Notes: generated by a model from the sequence alone, not told the origin. A stretch of DNA of 17,653 nt from CAZPZZ01 sp964591245 (GCA_964591245.1 CAZPZZ010000083.1:1-17653); one strand, 5' to 3'; positions 1 to 8,007 are shown, numbered from the stretch's first letter. Program-made: numbers and translations.

Positions 1-213
1 GAGTACCAGTCCACAGTGCTGTCTGAACCGCTCCTCTCCACCGGCCGGTTGCTATCGTGGTACTCGCTCGCCTGGCTGATCATCGTGCTCGCCTTGATGC
101 TCCGGACCATAGACCGACTGTCGTTCGGAGCCACCCTCACTGTCGCTCTGACCCTGGTTAGCGTATTCGCCGCGGGTCCGCTGCTCGGCCGAGTCGCCAC
201 CGCGATCCGCTGA
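1..213 (+). CDS. C-terminal fragment of a membrane protein, possibly YIP1 family (5' end outside window)
   Basis: The reading frame is open from base 1 and ends in TGA at 211-213, so this is the last 70 codons of a gene that starts upstream. The GTG at 16 is an internal codon choice, not a supported start. Two hydrophobic stretches are visible: one around WYSLAWLIIVLALML, and one around ATLTVALTLVSVFAAGPLLG. A short basic/polar turn (RTIDRLSFG) lies between them. A tail with a tryptophan-rich helix, a short loop and a final helix resembles the end of Yip1-domain proteins. The match is only impressionistic, and any polytopic membrane protein could end this way. It reads in the same direction as the thioredoxin gene that follows after 132 bases. 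Confidence 0.55.
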   Translation, partial: EYQSTVLSEPLLSTGRLLSWYSLAWLIIVLALMLRTIDRLSFGATLTVALTLVSVFAAGPLLGRVATAIR

Positions 214-262
214 TCTCGTAATACCGGTTTACTTCGGGCGACACCCTGCCCGTACTGATCAG
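210..262 (+). terminator. possible stem-loop after the membrane-protein gene
   Basis: CTGATC (210-215) pairs with GATCAG (257-262). Inside, CGGGC (235-239) pairs with GCCCG (248-252) around an 8-base loop. It begins at the stop codon of the upstream gene, where a terminator would be expected. No T-run follows, and the spacing between the two helices is loose, so the call is weak. Confidence 0.3.
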
Positions 263-345
263 CATGAAACGTGCTTTGGGTTTTGTCCTGTACCGTTACT
301 GCCGTCTAGCCCCCTATTGAGCCGGTTCCGGGGTAGTCTATTCAG

Positions 346-1077
346 ATGGTGATGCGACCCGATCATCCCGATGAAACTGGTGCACGCGACCAGAGTGGCC
401 CTTCCCCCGTCACAAAGACGACACCAACCCAGCGCCCGCTAGGAACATTACTCGTGATTGGTGCGGTCTCACTATGGGTCGGCGTGCTGCTCTTCACGGT
501 CGGCCCCTTCGGCACGGGAGACGAACCCACATCGGACTCCGCTACCGCACCGGGCACGCTTGCGAGTAACGCGCCGAGCGCCCGCAGCGATGCAGAACCA
601 CTACCACAACGAGGACGCTCCGCCGAACCCAACCTCATCGCGGTAGCACAACGCGAACCGGCCCCAGGTTTCGCGTTACCCGATCTCCATGGCAACGACG
701 CGACACTCGGAGACTACCGGGAACAAGTACTGCTCCTGAACTTCTGGGCCACGTGGTGTCAGCCATGCCGCGCCGAGATGCCCTGGTTCATAGAGTTTCA
801 GGAATCATTCGCCGATGATGGGTTTTCGGTGCTGGGGGTCTCGGTAGACGAACCAGGCTGGGAGATCGTGCGGCCATTCCTGGAACGCACGCCTGTCAAC
901 TACCGCATCGCGCTTGCAGACACACTTGAACGCCAGGCTCCTTTTGGAGTGATGAACGTACTCCCGACCACGTGGCTCATCGATCGGCGTGGCCGCATTG
1001 CCGCCGAACATGTCGGCCTGGTGAGCCGTCAAGGCATCGAAGCAGAGATCCAGCAACTTCTGCGTGAAGACCTCTAG
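346..1077 (+). CDS. membrane-anchored TlpA/ResA-family thiol-disulfide oxidoreductase
   Basis: This is a 243-residue thioredoxin-like protein of the TlpA/ResA (AhpC/TSA-Redoxin) type. It has a short cytoplasmic N-terminus, one membrane helix at about residues 31-54 (LGTLLVIGAVSLWVGVLLF), and a disordered Pro/Ser/Ala/Glu linker to about residue 105. The thioredoxin fold follows, with the active site WCQPC (Cys138, Cys141) in the context LLNFWATWCQPCRAEMPW. The cis-proline lies in VLPTTWLID (Pro207). These features place the catalytic domain in the periplasm, where the family reduces or shuffles disulfides, often for cytochrome c maturation. Haem-binding CxxCH proteins are encoded elsewhere in the window, but no cytochrome-maturation genes are adjacent, so a client cannot be named. 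The ATG at 346 is followed in frame by another ATG at 352. No strong ribosome-binding site separates the two. Confidence 0.9.
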   Translation: MVMRPDHPDETGARDQSGPSPVTKTTPTQRPLGTLLVIGAVSLWVGVLLFTVGPFGTGDEPTSDSATAPGTLASNAPSARSDAEPLPQRGRSAEPNLIAVAQREPAPGFALPDLHGNDATLGDYREQVLLLNFWATWCQPCRAEMPWFIEFQESFADDGFSVLGVSVDEPGWEIVRPFLERTPVNYRIALADTLERQAPFGVMNVLPTTWLIDRRGRIAAEHVGLVSRQGIEAEIQQLLREDL

Positions 1078-1193
1078 GGGAAAGACCTCACGAGCCCTAC
1101 AGCCATGCGTTACTACCGTAGCCCGGGCATGATCGAATCACTGACACGTCCGGAGCCGTGAGACAGCGAAACCAGCTCGAGACAGAACACACC

Positions 1194-2513
1194 ATGTCGT
1201 TCCATATCGTCAACGCCAGAATTGTGAACGAGGGCAAGATCATCGAGGGTGACCTTGCCATTGCCCAGGGACGCATCCTCGGCATCGGTGCCCCTCCCGC
1301 AGCCAATGCACGTGTCATTGATGCGGAAGGTGCGTATCTGCTCCCGGGCATGATTGACGACCAGGTTCACTTCCGAGAGCCCGGATTGGAACACAAGGCC
1401 ACCATTGCCTCTGAATCACGGGCTGCGGTGGCTGGCGGCGTCACCAGCTACCTCGAGATGCCAAACTGCATCCCGCAAACGGTGACCACCGAGGCCCTCG
1501 CCGACAAACGGGCCCGCGCAGCGGCCAGTTCTATGGCGAACTACGCGTTTTACCTCGGTGCCACCAACGACAACCTTGAGGTCATTAAAGGGATCGACCC
1601 GAAGCTCCCGTGTGGCGTAAAAATCTTCATGGGATCGAGTACCGGAAACATGCTTGTCGACGACGAGAACACGCTGGAGCAGATCTTCGCCGCGACTCGC
1701 CTCGTCATCGCCACACACTGCGAACATACGCCGACCATCCTGGCCAACGAAGCTGCTGCTCATGCAACCTACGGAGACGCCATCCCATTCTCCGAGCACC
1801 CGCGGATCCGTTCCGCCGACGCGTGCTACCGTTCGTCGAGCCTCGCGATAGAACTCGCACGACGACATGACGCCCGACTGCACGTCTTGCACATCTCGAC
1901 GGCACGGGAACTTGCGCTTTTCGCCCCTGGCGATCTTGAGCAGAAACGCATCACGGCCGAAGCCTGCGTCCATCACCTCTTCTTCAACGACACTGCCTAC
2001 GCTACTCACGGATCCCACATCAAATGCAATCCAGCCATCAAAACTGCGGACGATCAACACGCCCTGTGGGCGGCGGTCAATGACGGCCGCATCGATGTGA
2101 TCGCCACGGACCATGCGCCCCATACCATTGCTGAAAAATCAAGCCCGTACAGCCAGGCCCCGGCCGGTCTCCCGCTCGTACAACACGCACTCCTCAGCCT
2201 CTTCGAACACGTGCATGCTGGCCGCTTCTCGGTTGAGACAGTGGTCGAAAAGACCGCGCATGCCCCGGCCCGACTCTTTGACATCGCCGACCGTGGCTTT
2301 GTGCGAGACGACTATTGGGCCGATCTGACGCTTATCGCGCCGACACCACCCTCGGCGGATCTGCCCATCCTGGCAAAGTGCGGATGGAGTCCGTTTCGTG
2401 GCGTCGCCTTCGGAAGCCGGGTCGTCATGACTTGGGTGAATGGCGAACTCCGCTACCGTGAAGGCGATTTCCTCCCTGGCTCGAATGGACGCGCGCTCGA
2501 ATTCAATCGATGA
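1194..2513 (+). CDS. pyrC: dihydroorotase, Bacteroidetes-type class I-like amidohydrolase
   Basis: This 439-residue protein interconverts carbamoyl-aspartate and dihydroorotate in pyrimidine synthesis. Signature segments in order are PGMIDDQVHFREPG (51-64), a lysine in GVKIFMGSSTGNMLVDD (Lys143), THCEH (174-178), LHVLHIST (229-236), VHHLFFND, IKCNPAIK, and IATDHAPH (303-310) with the catalytic-type Asp306. The C-terminus ends in FNR. The overall sequence closely follows the Bacteroidetes dihydroorotase type (as I recall the Porphyromonas gingivalis enzyme), including DDQVHFREPG in place of the usual HxH. I chose the ATG at 1194 because the family begins right there with a beta strand (SFHIVNARIVNEG). 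The GTG at 1158 would add 12 polar residues with no homology. The stop overlaps the next start (ATGA), so the two genes are coupled. No other pyr gene is in view. Confidence 0.9.
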   Translation: MSFHIVNARIVNEGKIIEGDLAIAQGRILGIGAPPAANARVIDAEGAYLLPGMIDDQVHFREPGLEHKATIASESRAAVAGGVTSYLEMPNCIPQTVTTEALADKRARAAASSMANYAFYLGATNDNLEVIKGIDPKLPCGVKIFMGSSTGNMLVDDENTLEQIFAATRLVIATHCEHTPTILANEAAAHATYGDAIPFSEHPRIRSADACYRSSSLAIELARRHDARLHVLHISTARELALFAPGDLEQKRITAEACVHHLFFNDTAYATHGSHIKCNPAIKTADDQHALWAAVNDGRIDVIATDHAPHTIAEKSSPYSQAPAGLPLVQHALLSLFEHVHAGRFSVETVVEKTAHAPARLFDIADRGFVRDDYWADLTLIAPTPPSADLPILAKCGWSPFRGVAFGSRVVMTWVNGELRYREGDFLPGSNGRALEFNR

Positions 2514-3571
2514 CCGCCACGAAGAACACTATCCTCGGTATCGTCATTCTTGCGGTGGGATGTCTCACCATACTGGCTTTCGTCTACCGCGCCGATCTGC
2601 AGCTGTTCTGGCTGACGATACGTCTCAATCCGAAACACGCCTTCGGAGACGCTCCGCCGCCGACACCTCCCGACTACACGGACACTGCCCACTGGGCCGC
2701 ATTACCGGACCGGAAGGACCCGGCCGACAGCACTCCTCGCGGAGCCGTTGACCTGCAGACCGCCGCTGCCGCCGACGTATTCTTCATCCATCCCACGACA
2801 TTTCTGTCGCGTGACGCGTGGAATCAATCGCTCGATGATGAGGCCACGAACCGGATGACCGACCAGATGGTGATGTTGGGCCAGGCGAGTGTCTTCAATG
2901 GGTGCTGTCGCGTCTACGCTCCACGATACCGCCAGGCAACACTCGCAGCGTTCTACGCGACGGGCGACAACGGTCGGCAGGCCCTCGACCTCGCCTTCCA
3001 GGACGTCGTGACCGCATTTCGCTACTACATCGCCCACTTCAACGAGGGACGGCCCTTCATCCTGGCTTCACACAGTCAAGGCTCACGCCACGCAGACTTG
3101 CTGGTACGTCAGGAGATCATCCAGACCGATCTGATGCACCAGCTGATCGCCGCCTATCTCGTAGGATTCCCGCTGGATGCGAGTAATGGTCTGGCAGTGT
3201 GCGACTCAGCGACCCAAACGGGGTGCCAGATTACCTGGAACACCGTCGGACCCGACGCGGACGCCCTCTTCACGTCCCCCACCAACATTTGCGTGAACCC
3301 GCTTACCTGGCGAGCTGATACCACCCGGGCTGTACACGCGGCCAACCTCGGAGCGGTCAATCTCGTCAGCGACAACACCCACGAAGCCGGTGTCGCCGAC
3401 GCACAGTGCCTGGACGGAAGGCTCTACGTTTCGGAGATTCGATCAGATCGATACGGGGCACGTCCCCTGGGGCGGGACAACTATCATGTGTTCGACTACG
3501 CACTCTTCTACGTCAACATTCGACAGAACGCAGAAGCCCGCGTCGACACATTCCTCCGCCAACGCAACTAG
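2510..3571 (+). CDS. DUF3089 family alpha/beta-hydrolase-like protein, membrane-anchored
   Basis: This 353-residue protein carries the DUF3089 signature: DVFFIHPTTFLS (89-100), a conserved NGCCRVYAPRYRQATLAAF block (130-148), and a nucleophile elbow SHSQGS (187-192) with candidate serine Ser189. It ends with DYALFYVNIRQNAEARVDTFL. One hydrophobic helix at about residues 7-25 (TILGIVILAVGCLTILAFVY) would anchor the domain outside the cytoplasmic membrane. DUF3089 proteins are related in fold to lipases/esterases, but substrates are not established. The ATG lies inside the stop of the dihydroorotase gene (ATGA), indicating coupled translation, though a metabolic link between the two is not evident. 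Several Cys residues (CC at 132-133 and others) fit an extracytoplasmic, disulfide-bearing protein. Confidence 0.85.
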   Translation: MTATKNTILGIVILAVGCLTILAFVYRADLQLFWLTIRLNPKHAFGDAPPPTPPDYTDTAHWAALPDRKDPADSTPRGAVDLQTAAAADVFFIHPTTFLSRDAWNQSLDDEATNRMTDQMVMLGQASVFNGCCRVYAPRYRQATLAAFYATGDNGRQALDLAFQDVVTAFRYYIAHFNEGRPFILASHSQGSRHADLLVRQEIIQTDLMHQLIAAYLVGFPLDASNGLAVCDSATQTGCQITWNTVGPDADALFTSPTNICVNPLTWRADTTRAVHAANLGAVNLVSDNTHEAGVADAQCLDGRLYVSEIRSDRYGARPLGRDNYHVFDYALFYVNIRQNAEARVDTFLRQRN

Positions 3572-3628
3572 TGCTGGCCACACGAGATGCCAGTAGCCGA
3601 CGTCCACGTTGACGCCACGCACGATGTT

Positions 3629-3662
3629 CGGTCCCCGCGCACGACCACGTGCGCAGGAACCG
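3629..3662. terminator. stem-loop between convergent genes
   Basis: A perfect 7-bp stem, GCGCACG (3637-3643) with CGTGCGC (3648-3654), closes an ACCA loop. It is extended outward by CC/GG and CGGT/ACCG pairs (3629-3634 with 3656-3662) across small bulges. It lies in the 109-base gap where the rightward DUF3089 gene and the leftward DUF4399 gene converge, so it could terminate both. There is no flanking T-tract on either strand, so intrinsic termination is not certain. Confidence 0.5.
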
Positions 3663-3680
3663 CCCAACGTTACATTCCGA

Positions 3681-4184
3681 CTAGATGCCGGACTCCATAC
3701 GCACGACGATCGTGTCGCACATTCCCTCTAGCGTCCGGTGTTCATCATCACCCAACTGGACGGTCAGATCGTACTCACCGTCTTCCAGTGTCAGCTCCAT
3801 CCCGTCTGAGCCATCACCGAAATGAATCCAGGGATCGGCAGCCGGGATAACTTCCCCGACTGGTAGACACTCGGTATTCAGACCGAGATGATAGTGCCCC
3901 ATCCCTCCACGAGGCCCCGTCACCTCTTCGGGTACTGGACTGATCTCGTAGTTCTCGATTCCGAACGTGATACCGAGTGGAATCTCCGTGGGATGGTCCG
4001 TCTCATTTCGAGGGGCCACGAAAAACACACGGGGATCCCCAGACGGCTCCTCGGCTGCTGCAGGCGCGGCCTCTGGCTCTGCCTCGGCGGCTCCCGAGCC
4101 CATCTCGCCACCACCACCGCAGGCCATTGCGCTTGCCGTAAAACCCACGAGCACGAACATCTTGAACTTCACTGACTTCTTCAC
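3681..4184 (-). CDS. DUF4399 domain lipoprotein
   Basis: This 167-residue envelope protein has a lysine-rich N-terminus, a hydrophobic core (MFVLVGFTASAMA), then Cys22 followed by GGGGEMGSG. That is a lipoprotein-type signal, although the lipobox (AMAC) lacks the usual leucine at -3. An Ala/Glu/Pro-rich linker follows. The DUF4399 domain begins around RVFFVAPRNETDHPTEIPLGITFGIENYEI. It contains the family's GHYHLGLNT block, a WIHFGDGSDGMELTLEDGEYDLTVQLGDDEH stretch and a final strand. DUF4399 domains are small beta-sandwich-like modules with no assigned function. I start at GTG 4184 because AGGGAGG at 4194-4200 is 9 bases away. The GTG at 4190 is only 3 bases from that site. Confidence 0.85.
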   Translation of the reverse strand: MKKSVKFKMFVLVGFTASAMACGGGGEMGSGAAEAEPEAAPAAAEEPSGDPRVFFVAPRNETDHPTEIPLGITFGIENYEISPVPEEVTGPRGGMGHYHLGLNTECLPVGEVIPAADPWIHFGDGSDGMELTLEDGEYDLTVQLGDDEHRTLEGMCDTIVVRMESGI

Positions 4185-4193
4185 GTACACAGA

Positions 4194-4200
4194 CCTCCCT
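4194..4200 (-). promoter_or_regulatory. ribosome-binding site for the DUF4399 gene
   Basis: AGGGAGG on the minus strand lies 9 bases before GTG 4184 and only 3 before GTG 4190. This favours the shorter protein. Confidence 0.6.
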
Positions 4201-4239
4201 TGAACACTGGCCTCATCGTAACCAACCAGCTGTAATTAC

Positions 4240-4267
4240 ATATTACCCGCGGACGGCTACATGTCGA
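4240..4267 (-). promoter_or_regulatory. candidate sigma70-type promoter for the DUF4399 gene
   Basis: On the minus strand, TCGACA (4262-4267; five of six matches to TTGACA) and TAATAT (4240-4245; four of six to TATAAT) are separated by 16 bases. Transcription would start near 4233, leaving a leader of about 50 bases before the GTG. The region is notably more AT-rich than its surroundings. Confidence 0.4.
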
Positions 4268-4303
4268 ACCCACAACCGCATGCCACCGCCCGCGGAAGGA
4301 CTA

Positions 4304-4756
4304 CTAGGTCGGCCGATACGCCAGCACGAGACCGGCCCCAGCCGCAGCCATGAGAATCCCCAGAAAGAAAATCGGCGACGGACTATTTTGCGGAGGATTG
4401 TAGAGCATCGTCACGAAGACACTCACCACAGGAGCCCCCGCGAACACCAGGGGGGGCACCACGTTCGGTCGGCCACCATTCGCAATCGCGAACACGATGC
4501 CCAAGGCGCCGACGGCGCCAAGCACGCCAGCGGCGAAGGTGAAACTCATTCCCCCGCTGGTAAACACCTCCCAGCTGCCGGCTCGTGCAATCATCGATCC
4601 CGGCACGAAAATCGCCACGACCAGATACGCGAGCCCGACCATCAAGAAGGCGTGCACCCCGCTACCACCCAACGCCACAGTTCCTTTATGTAACGTAGGA
4701 ATATAGGTACCCCAACTCAGCACAGTCAACAGTACAAACGGCAACCAGCTACGCAT
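4304..4756 (-). CDS. half-size DMT/EamA-like membrane transporter
   Basis: This 150-residue, very hydrophobic protein has five apparent transmembrane helices. They run near SWLPFVLLTVLSWGTYIP, AFLMVGLAYLVVAIFVP, FTFAAGVLGAVGALGIVFAIA, VPPLVFAGAPVVSVFVTMLY and FFLGILMAAAGAGLVLAY. The size and the glycine/alanine-rich final helix ending in a basic residue resemble one EamA repeat of the drug/metabolite transporter superfamily. Such half-size proteins must pair (homo- or heterodimer) to match the ten-helix transporters. I start at ATG 4756 because AAGGAG at 4765-4770 is 8 bases upstream. The GTG at 4780 would add only eight residues and has no such site. Two TAG codons end the gene in tandem (4301-4306). 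Substrate is unknown. Confidence 0.75.
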   Translation of the reverse strand: MRSWLPFVLLTVLSWGTYIPTLHKGTVALGGSGVHAFLMVGLAYLVVAIFVPGSMIARAGSWEVFTSGGMSFTFAAGVLGAVGALGIVFAIANGGRPNVVPPLVFAGAPVVSVFVTMLYNPPQNSPSPIFFLGILMAAAGAGLVLAYRPT

Positions 4757-4764
4757 TCCTGACT

Positions 4765-4770
4765 CTCCTT
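4765..4770 (-). promoter_or_regulatory. ribosome-binding site for the EamA-like gene
   Basis: AAGGAG on the minus strand sits 8 bases before ATG 4756 and lies inside the extended frame from 4780. It therefore settles the start at 4756. Confidence 0.6.
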
Positions 4771-4862
4771 TGCGAGACACCGCGGCTCATGTAGATACAA
4801 GCCGTGCTCCGCCTGCCCCCCGAGCAAACGTCGCATTGTATCCTGGTACTCGGTGCCCCCAC

Positions 4863-7487
4863 TTATGGCCCTGACGACTCGGCCACCCGAGCAGCGCGGA
4901 ACAACATATCCGCAGACTGCTCCACCTTGGCGCGAAGCCGCTGCGGATAGGAGGGCTCCAGGCTGCCGAGAAAGCGCCTGACGGCATCCGCGGCCTCCGG
5001 GGAACTGTGTCCGCCGAGGGTGGCATCGAGCCAACCGGCCGGGAAGAAAATGTCGCCGGTACGCTGTATCTCTACCAATAGCTCCAAGCTCGGGGCAATG
5101 AACTGTCGCGCATGTTCACTGCGACTCGGGTGATGCAGAAACCGCAGCGCCGACAGCACCCAGGGTTCTCGCTCACGAGCCGCAGGTTCGCGTAAAGCGT
5201 CAAAAAACCCCTCACGCGCAGCCGGGTCCGCCGACAGCGCAGGCCGGATGAAGTTAAAGCGAGCCAAACGGTCTTGATTTGCAATCCGCTCCGCCTGGCG
5301 CGCCAGGATCGTGCTGGCATTCGCACCATCCAGGATGGCCAACGTTGCGGCGAGCGCAGTGAAATCTTGTTCGGACAGGATGACCCCAGGCACGTCTTCC
5401 TCTTCAGCCCAGATTCGACGAAGACGCCCGATGCCTGACTCGGTCAGCACAACCTGGCGCCACGCGCGAAAGAAGGCTGACCGGCCGGTAGGCGCCGAGT
5501 GCTCCGTGACCTTGCCCCAGAGCACGCGCTCGAGGTCCGCGGCCACTCCGAGTCGCTCGTCAGCCGATAAGAATCTCCAAAACGTCGTCTCGAGATACGC
5601 CAGGAGACGCTGGGTATTCTGCTCGACCACTTCGGAGGCGAGACCTCGCAGCAGGAGTTCGAACCAGTCGGTTACTGCGACCTCACGATGGAGGACCGCG
5701 TCCCACAGCGTGATCCACGCGATACCGCGGGTCAGTGGGTCTGCCATCTCCGGCAGTGTCGCAAGCAGTGTCTCGCGGGTCCGCACGTCCAACCGAAAAC
5801 GCCCGTACTCGAGCCCCCCGGCATTGGGCAACACCACAACAGGCACCGACGCCTCGAGTCCCTCGATAGAAACGCGACTCGACGCCAGTGACACGGGCAG
5901 ACGTCGATCGCCGTCATCGTACCTGAGTAACAGCTCGAGTTCTTGGGGCCACACCCGTCCCAGATTCAAAGGATCTTCCTGGGACACCGTCGCACCTGTG
6001 ACCTGGCCATTGGCGTCAACCTTCAGCCTCGCCTCGATGGTGGGGCGACCAGGCTCACCGACCCAGACCGCACTCCAGGTCTCTAGATTTTCAGGCGTTT
6101 GCCGATCCAGGATATCGATGAGATCGGGCCACGTCGCATTGCCATACCGGTACGCGTCCAGATACTCGCGGAGCCCGTCACGAAAGGCCCCCTCACCCAC
6201 CAGTTCTTCGAGCTGGCGCATGACGACTGGCGCCTTCTGGTAAATGATCGGACCGTACAGAGCGCCGGCATCATTCAAATTTTCCAACCCTTGGCGAATG
6301 GGATTTGCCCCGGGCGTACGGTCAACCGTGTAGGCCGCGTCGTGATGCGCAAGCAAGAAACGAAGTTCGTGGTTCACCTCTGGAAACGAGGGGTGGACAA
6401 TCTTGGCCGCCATGAAGTTAGCGAAGACCTCTTTCATCCAGACATCGTCGAACCAATCCATCGTGACCAGGTCACCAAACCACATATGGGCCGTCTCATG
6501 CGCAATCAGACTCGCTCGTCCCAGATATTGCGCCTGGGTGGCCGACTCGTCGAGTAAGAGACTTGATTCGCGGTAAAAAATGGATCCCGGGTGCTCCATC
6601 CCGCCGTACTGGAAGGGTGGGATCAGGACAAAATCAAACTTGCCGAAGGGATACGGGATCTGTGTGTACTCCTCGAGCCAGTCCAATGCCACCGCATGAA
6701 GGTCGAAGATGGCTTCGCTGTTCCGGTGAAGCTTTGCGACATCCGTCTCTCGATGAAACATCCGCAACGTTCGACCTGCACGCTCGGCCTCCTCAATTTG
6801 AAAAGCGCCTACGGCAAACGCGAAGAGGTAGGTCGGAATCACCTCTGTCTCCGCAAACCGATACGTTGTCTTGGCGCCAGCCGAGCGTGATTCCCCGACC
6901 AGTGCGCCGTTGGCCACCGCGACCCAATCCTGCGGTATGTCCAGTGTCAGCGCAAAGCGCGCCTTGAGGTTCGGTTGGTCGAACAGTGGCAAGGAAAAAT
7001 GAGCGCGATCAGGGACGAACAGCGTATAGAGAAAGTCCTCGTTCCGATTGAGCGCCTCATCGCCAGCAATAAACTCGATCTCAACGCTATTCTGTTCAGC
7101 CTGCATCATGGCATGCGCGGGCACCACGACGTGATCATGAGAGGCGAGCCACTGGACCGGCTGCTCGTTCACCCGGACCGCATGCACCCGCGCACCAGGG
7201 TCCTTGAAATCAAGGACCACATCACGCCCCCGAGGATCCGACCAGACGAAGCGTGCGTGAAGCCTCCCCCTGAGCGGGTCATTCAACGCGTCTGGTACAG
7301 AGAGGCGATAGGCGTACCGGATGTCGGACACGGTCTCTGCCCGGTGTTCGGCCAACGCCCAGGACACTCCCTCACCAACGTCGACCGATTGCGCAACCAC
7401 GGTCTCTCCATTAAGCGTCAGACCGGCCACCATCACCCGCAACACCCACGTGCAGACCGTACCGGATCTGCGTCCCCTTGCCACCAT
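4863..7487 (-). CDS. secreted M1-family zinc aminopeptidase
   Basis: This 874-residue metallopeptidase is predicted to be exported: a basic start (VARGRRSG), a hydrophobic stretch, and a likely signal cleavage after VVAQS near residue 34. The M1 substrate-anchoring motif is GGMEH (about 295-299), the usual variant of GAMEN in bacterial enzymes. The zinc site is HETAH (330-334), followed 18 residues later by the third ligand Glu353 in WMKEVFANFMA. The N-terminal beta saddle, catalytic domain and long helical C-terminal domain all fit, so the enzyme is full length. It would remove N-terminal residues from peptides outside the cytoplasm. I start at ATG 7487, which shares one base with the TGA of the upstream gene (TGATG). 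The TTG at 7502 would add five residues. Coupled translation suggests the upstream protein works with it. Confidence 0.92.
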   Translation of the reverse strand: MVARGRRSGTVCTWVLRVMVAGLTLNGETVVAQSVDVGEGVSWALAEHRAETVSDIRYAYRLSVPDALNDPLRGRLHARFVWSDPRGRDVVLDFKDPGARVHAVRVNEQPVQWLASHDHVVVPAHAMMQAEQNSVEIEFIAGDEALNRNEDFLYTLFVPDRAHFSLPLFDQPNLKARFALTLDIPQDWVAVANGALVGESRSAGAKTTYRFAETEVIPTYLFAFAVGAFQIEEAERAGRTLRMFHRETDVAKLHRNSEAIFDLHAVALDWLEEYTQIPYPFGKFDFVLIPPFQYGGMEHPGSIFYRESSLLLDESATQAQYLGRASLIAHETAHMWFGDLVTMDWFDDVWMKEVFANFMAAKIVHPSFPEVNHELRFLLAHHDAAYTVDRTPGANPIRQGLENLNDAGALYGPIIYQKAPVVMRQLEELVGEGAFRDGLREYLDAYRYGNATWPDLIDILDRQTPENLETWSAVWVGEPGRPTIEARLKVDANGQVTGATVSQEDPLNLGRVWPQELELLLRYDDGDRRLPVSLASSRVSIEGLEASVPVVVLPNAGGLEYGRFRLDVRTRETLLATLPEMADPLTRGIAWITLWDAVLHREVAVTDWFELLLRGLASEVVEQNTQRLLAYLETTFWRFLSADERLGVAADLERVLWGKVTEHSAPTGRSAFFRAWRQVVLTESGIGRLRRIWAEEEDVPGVILSEQDFTALAATLAILDGANASTILARQAERIANQDRLARFNFIRPALSADPAAREGFFDALREPAAREREPWVLSALRFLHHPSRSEHARQFIAPSLELLVEIQRTGDIFFPAGWLDATLGGHSSPEAADAVRRFLGSLEPSYPQRLRAKVEQSADMLFRAARVAESSGP

Positions 7488-7954
7488 CACTCCACCAGGC
7501 AATCCCCGACGTATTGCTCGGGTCGGGAGGTGAAACCCACCAGACGAGTGTCGGTGTACTCATGACGCGTATGCACCGCCATACGCCGCCCCTCAGTTGT
7601 CTCGCGATCAATCACCGTCGTCGTGTAGAGCGGACCAACCGTAAACATCTGCACAAGGTGCAGGTAATCGCCCGTCTGTCGAACGATGATCTGTGACGCA
7701 CCGTACGGCCCGACGATTTCCGCCGTCGCCCCATCGGTGTCAATATCCTCAAACCTCAAGCTCAGCGTGGAGGGCTCCGCCCCGGCCTGAGCGTCCCCAT
7801 CCGGCCAGTCGGCAGTGCTGATTACCGTAAAGGCACAGTCCAACACCCCGGCATCAACCAGCGGCACCTGGGCCCAAACAGTTGGCGCCAGCAGCGCGAG
7901 CCCCCCGGCGACTAGCACGGACCGCATCATTGTCGTGCACCCTGTTCTACGCAT
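7487..7954 (-). CDS. conserved-looking secreted protein of unknown function
   Basis: This 155-residue protein has a clear signal peptide: MRRTGCTTMMRSVLVAGGLALLAPTVWAQ, with cleavage expected after the AQ or WA. The mature part has two cysteines, near each end (Cys40 in VLDCAF and Cys152 in YVGDCLVE), that could form a disulfide. Between them are alternating beta-like segments (TLSLRFEDI, ATAEIVG, SQIIVRQ, YLHLVQMFTVGPLYTTTVID) and a terminal SRPEQYVGDC motif. I cannot assign a family. The start at ATG 7954 is set by GGGAGG at 7960-7965, five bases upstream. The frame stays open to 8209, but that extension is basic, has no site and crosses the divergent gene. It is the first gene of a coupled pair with the M1 aminopeptidase. 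Confidence 0.8.
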   Translation of the reverse strand: MRRTGCTTMMRSVLVAGGLALLAPTVWAQVPLVDAGVLDCAFTVISTADWPDGDAQAGAEPSTLSLRFEDIDTDGATAEIVGPYGASQIIVRQTGDYLHLVQMFTVGPLYTTTVIDRETTEGRRMAVHTRHEYTDTRLVGFTSRPEQYVGDCLVE

Positions 7955-7959
7955 TCCGT

Positions 7960-7965
7960 CCTCCC
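7960..7965 (-). promoter_or_regulatory. ribosome-binding site for the small secreted protein
   Basis: GGGAGG on the minus strand lies five bases before ATG 7954. It decides this start over the longer open frame. Confidence 0.65.
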
Positions 7966-8007
7966 GTGGAGAAATCTCCTTGTCGACTCCCGTGCCACAC
8001 AATGCGA

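Noticed and set aside
1416..2123. A 235-codon open frame on the minus strand inside the dihydroorotase gene
   Set aside because: Antisense to strongly conserved enzyme motifs; no ribosome-binding site or family resemblance.
4835..4840. TACAAT on the minus strand as a -10 box for the EamA-like gene
   Set aside because: No -35-like hexamer at a suitable distance; a single hexamer match is expected by chance.
5311..6243. A 310-codon open frame on the plus strand opposite the M1 aminopeptidase
   Set aside because: Ser/Arg-rich mirror-frame product without recognisable motifs, lying inside a full-length peptidase gene.
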